NCBI GenBank assembly: GCA_028869615.1 | Contig: JAGWRQ010000005.1 | Span: 1-25,716, forward strand | Reading direction: 5' to 3' | Length of the DNA stretch: 25,716 nucleotides | Source: Candidatus Methylomirabilota bacterium | GTDB taxonomy: Bacteria; Methylomirabilota; Methylomirabilia; Methylomirabilales; Methylomirabilaceae | Shown here: positions 23,479 through 25,716 of the stretch, in pieces | How the letters are laid out: every line of letters begins with the position of its first letter | How positions within the stretch are numbered: the first letter of the stretch is position 1 | Position numbers and translations under genes: made by a program | The notes under the pieces: model-generated | Seen by the model: the letters and a program-made list of their open reading frames with translations, nothing else | What the model was told of the DNA's origin: nothing | Database searches by the model: none

Positions 23479-24951
23479 TTGTCCACAACAGTCACCTATG
23501 AGGCGGTTATCGGGCTGGAGGTGCATGCCCAACTCCTGACCAGATCCAAGATCTTCTGCGGCTGCAGCGCCGCCTTCGGCGCCCCGCCAAACAGCCAGAC
23601 CTGTCCCGTCTGCCTGGGGATGCCTGGCGCACTACCGGTCCTGAACAGACGAGCGGTAGAGTTCGCCATCAAGACCGCGCTCGCCCTGGGGTGCGACATC
23701 ACTCCCGTGTGCCGCTTCCACCGCAAGAATTACTTCTACCCCGACATGCCGAAAAACTACCAGATCTCGCAGTACGAGCTTCCGCTCGCCTGGCGAGGGT
23801 CCATCGAAGTCCCCGCCGATGGAACGACCAGGCGCGTCCGTATCCATCGCCTCCATCTCGAAGAGGACGTCGGCAAGCTGCTGCATGCGGGTACGCTCCA
23901 GGCGGCAGACTACAGCCTGGTGGACTTTAACCGCAGCGGCGTGCCGTTGATGGAGATCGTCAGCGAGCCCGACATCCGCACCCCGGAGGAGGCCGCCGAA
24001 TATCTCCGCCAGCTTCGGGCAATCCTCGTCTACCTGAAAGTCTGCGACGGCAACATGGAGGAAGGCAGCCTGCGTTGTGACGCCAATGTTTCCCTGCGGC
24101 GCGCCGGAAGCGAGGAGTTGGGAGTCAAGGCTGAGGTGAAGAATATGAACTCCTTTAAGAGTGTTCAGAAGGCCTTAGCCTATGAGATCCAGCGACAGAC
24201 ACAGGTCCTTGAAAAAGGGGGAAAGATCGTCCAGGAGACACGGTTGTGGGACGCCGACCAGGAGCTGACCTTGCCGATGCGAAGCAAGGAGTACGCTCAT
24301 GACTACCGTTACTTCCCGGAACCGGACCTGGTCCCCCTGGCCATCTCACAGAAGTGGATCGACGAGATCCGCGCGACCCTGCCAGAACTCCCGCAGCAGC
24401 GCCGCGCTCGGTTTGCCAGAGAGTACGGGATCCCGGACTATGATGTTGCGGTCCTCACGACATCCAGGCCGCTTGCCGACTACTACGAGAAGGTCGCGAA
24501 GAGCTGCCAGGAGCCGAAGCTCGCCAGTAACTGGGTGATGGTCGAACTCTTGGGCCATTTGAACAAGGATGGCCGGGAGATTGCCGACAGCCCGATCCCG
24601 CCGGCCGAGTTAGCTGCGCTCCTTGGGCTACTGAAAGGCGGGAGTATCAGCGGCAAGATCGCCAAAACAGTCTTTGAACAGATGTATCTCACCGGGAAAT
24701 CGGCCGAGCTGATCGTGAAGGAGCAGGGGCTGATCCAGATCTCCGACCAGGACGCGCTGCTCCAGATTGTTGAGGAGGTGCTTGCCAAACATCCCGGGCC
24801 GGTCGCCGACTACCGGAAAGGGAAAGTACAAAGTCTCACCTTTCTGGTCGGCATGGTGATGAAGTCCAGTCGCGGCAAGGCCAATCCACAGGTGGTGGGC
24901 GAGCTGCTTCTCACGCGACTCAAGGGAGAGGAGCCCGGAGGGGGCGGGTAA
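23479..24951 (+). CDS. gatB: Glutamyl-tRNA(Gln)/aspartyl-tRNA(Asn) amidotransferase subunit B
   Basis: The 490-residue product phosphorylates and amidates the misacylated tRNA using ammonia from GatA. The GatB signatures are present: [20 protein letters not shown], the zinc-type cysteines around CGC and [58 protein letters not shown], and the helical tail plus YqeY-like C-terminal domain (from about residue 330) that recognises the tRNA. I start at TTG 23479 with AAGGAG seven bases upstream; this begins the protein at [13 protein letters not shown], the normal position. The gene is separated from gatA by two small genes, unlike the usual contiguous gatCAB. Confidence 0.96.
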   Translation: MSTTVTYEAVIGLEVHAQLLTRSKIFCGCSAAFGAPPNSQTCPVCLGMPGALPVLNRRAVEFAIKTALALGCDITPVCRFHRKNYFYPDMPKNYQISQYELPLAWRGSIEVPADGTTRRVRIHRLHLEEDVGKLLHAGTLQAADYSLVDFNRSGVPLMEIVSEPDIRTPEEAAEYLRQLRAILVYLKVCDGNMEEGSLRCDANVSLRRAGSEELGVKAEVKNMNSFKSVQKALAYEIQRQTQVLEKGGKIVQETRLWDADQELTLPMRSKEYAHDYRYFPEPDLVPLAISQKWIDEIRATLPELPQQRRARFAREYGIPDYDVAVLTTSRPLADYYEKVAKSCQEPKLASNWVMVELLGHLNKDGREIADSPIPPAELAALLGLLKGGSISGKIAKTVFEQMYLTGKSAELIVKEQGLIQISDQDALLQIVEEVLAKHPGPVADYRKGKVQSLTFLVGMVMKSSRGKANPQVVGELLLTRLKGEEPGGGG

Positions 24952-24952
24952 G

Positions 24953-25716
24953 GTGACGGGACGCGGGCGGCGTTGGCTCCTCGGGTTACTCCTGGTCTTG
25001 GGTGGGCTCGTCATCGTGCTCCTCGCCGGCCCGCTTCTGCTGGACCAGGAGCGGTACCGAGGGATCCTCACCAGTCGAGCCAGCCAACTGCTGAACCGCA
25101 AAGTCACCGCAAGCAGTCTGCGAGTCCACCTTCTGCCGTCGCCCGGGGTAACCATCCGCGACCTGCTTATTACTGATCGCGCCCCATGGTCTGGACCGTT
25201 CTTGGAGGCGGAGCGACTTGATCTGGCGCTCAAGCTGCTGCCGCTCCTCAAGGGCGAACTCCAGGTCAGGAACGTCCGCATTGACCGACCACGTATCAGG
25301 TTGGCCGGGGGGCCGGATGGGTGGAACCTCGCCGACTTGATTCGGCCAACCGCGCGAGAGGCCGCCGTCGAACCGCGCCATACTGAAGGTACGCGAGTGG
25401 CCAGAGGGCAGCCTGCCCTGCCGGTCCTGGTGGCAGGGGCCCTGGCCATCCGTCAGGGGGCCCTCGTTCTCGATAACCCTCTCTACCCTTATGGACCGGT
25501 CAGGCTGGAGTTGAAGGATGTGAACGTGGACATCCCGGCGCCACTTCCCCGCAGTCCTGTCCGCATTCATGCCAGTGGGCCCCTGCCTGGCGGCGCATCC
25601 GGCTCGTTTGACCTGACTGGGAGCATACAACCCTACGAAGGAGATCACCCGTCGGTTGAGGTGGAGCTTCACGCGAGGGGACTCGAGGTCGCGCAACTGG
25701 CTTCGTCATTCGGCGC
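24953..25716 (+). CDS. AsmA-family protein, N-terminal part (runs off the window)
   Basis: The open frame continues to the window end with no stop (254 complete codons). It begins with a basic n-region and a membrane anchor (WLLGLLLVLGGLVIVLLAG), then the AsmA N-terminal pattern: YRGILTSRASQLLNRKVTAS, LLPSPGVTIRDLLITD, FLEAERLDLALKLLPLLKGE, LQVRNVRIDRPRIRL and WNLADLI. AsmA-like proteins are inner-membrane-anchored periplasmic beta-groove proteins linked to lipid movement to, and integrity of, the outer membrane. The GTG at 24953 follows the gatB stop directly and has GGAGGGGG upstream. A Pro/Arg/Thr-rich linker at about residues 135-165 separates two conserved stretches. The C-terminal part is not visible. 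Confidence 0.83.
   Translation, partial: MTGRGRRWLLGLLLVLGGLVIVLLAGPLLLDQERYRGILTSRASQLLNRKVTASSLRVHLLPSPGVTIRDLLITDRAPWSGPFLEAERLDLALKLLPLLKGELQVRNVRIDRPRIRLAGGPDGWNLADLIRPTAREAAVEPRHTEGTRVARGQPALPVLVAGALAIRQGALVLDNPLYPYGPVRLELKDVNVDIPAPLPRSPVRIHASGPLPGGASGSFDLTGSIQPYEGDHPSVEVELHARGLEVAQLASSFG

Overview
The window reads as a 25.7 kb piece of a Gram-negative, GC-rich (about 60%) bacterial chromosome. An outer-membrane beta-barrel, periplasmic multiheme cytochromes and an AsmA-like protein require a two-membrane cell. The gene mix (b6-type cytochrome b/Rieske complex with multiheme cytochromes, porin-cytochrome conduit, phosphatidylcholine synthase, GatCAB) and the widely dispersed intergenic palindromes would suit an NC10/Methylomirabilota-like or similar deep-branching respiratory bacterium. 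That placement is inference; I see no rRNA or tRNA gene to anchor it.

Layout. (1) 1-967: a minus-strand four-fold-repeat membrane protein (COG4705-like) in DNA visibly poorer in GC than the rest. (2) 1223-5572, plus strand: a tightly overlapping four-gene operon encoding an ABC exporter of the GldA/GldF/GldG type followed by a DUF4340 protein. (3) 5564-16193, minus strand: the electron-transfer region. In transcription order it holds a decaheme MtrA/PioA/DmsE-type cytochrome, an MtrB/PioB-type outer-membrane barrel, a Rieske protein, a full-length b6-like cytochrome b, a membrane-anchored 9-heme cytochrome, a 3-heme c7-type cytochrome, a 13-heme cytochrome fused to a membrane cytochrome b domain, a membrane-anchored TPR protein and a phosphatidylcholine synthase-like enzyme. 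(4) 16405-17066, minus strand: a VapB/VapC-type toxin-antitoxin pair with a promoter embedded in a palindromic operator, then about 580 bp of non-coding DNA with several inverted repeats. (5) 17644-25716, plus strand: a compact housekeeping operon of PcrA/UvrD helicase, a cation diffusion facilitator, gatC, gatA, a small secreted protein, a gamma-glutamylcyclotransferase-like protein, gatB and the start of an AsmA-family protein cut by the window edge.

How the genes may work together. The main item of interest is region 3. Four proteins carry 35 covalent c-type haem sites (10 + 9 + 3 + 13). Together they could form a route from the quinone pool through a Rieske/cytochrome b complex, whose cytochrome c1 seems to be replaced by a 9-heme protein, and/or through a CbcL-like b/c fusion, into periplasmic cytochromes and across the outer membrane via the MtrA/MtrB conduit. 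The direction of flow (reduction of an extracellular acceptor or oxidation of an extracellular donor) cannot be read from sequence, and no MtrC/OmcA-like surface cytochrome is in the window. A near-consensus sigma70 promoter precedes the decaheme gene, so the conduit may be made constitutively.

Start codons are often GTG or TTG here; I chose starts by ribosome-binding site and by overlap with the upstream gene and say so in each entry.
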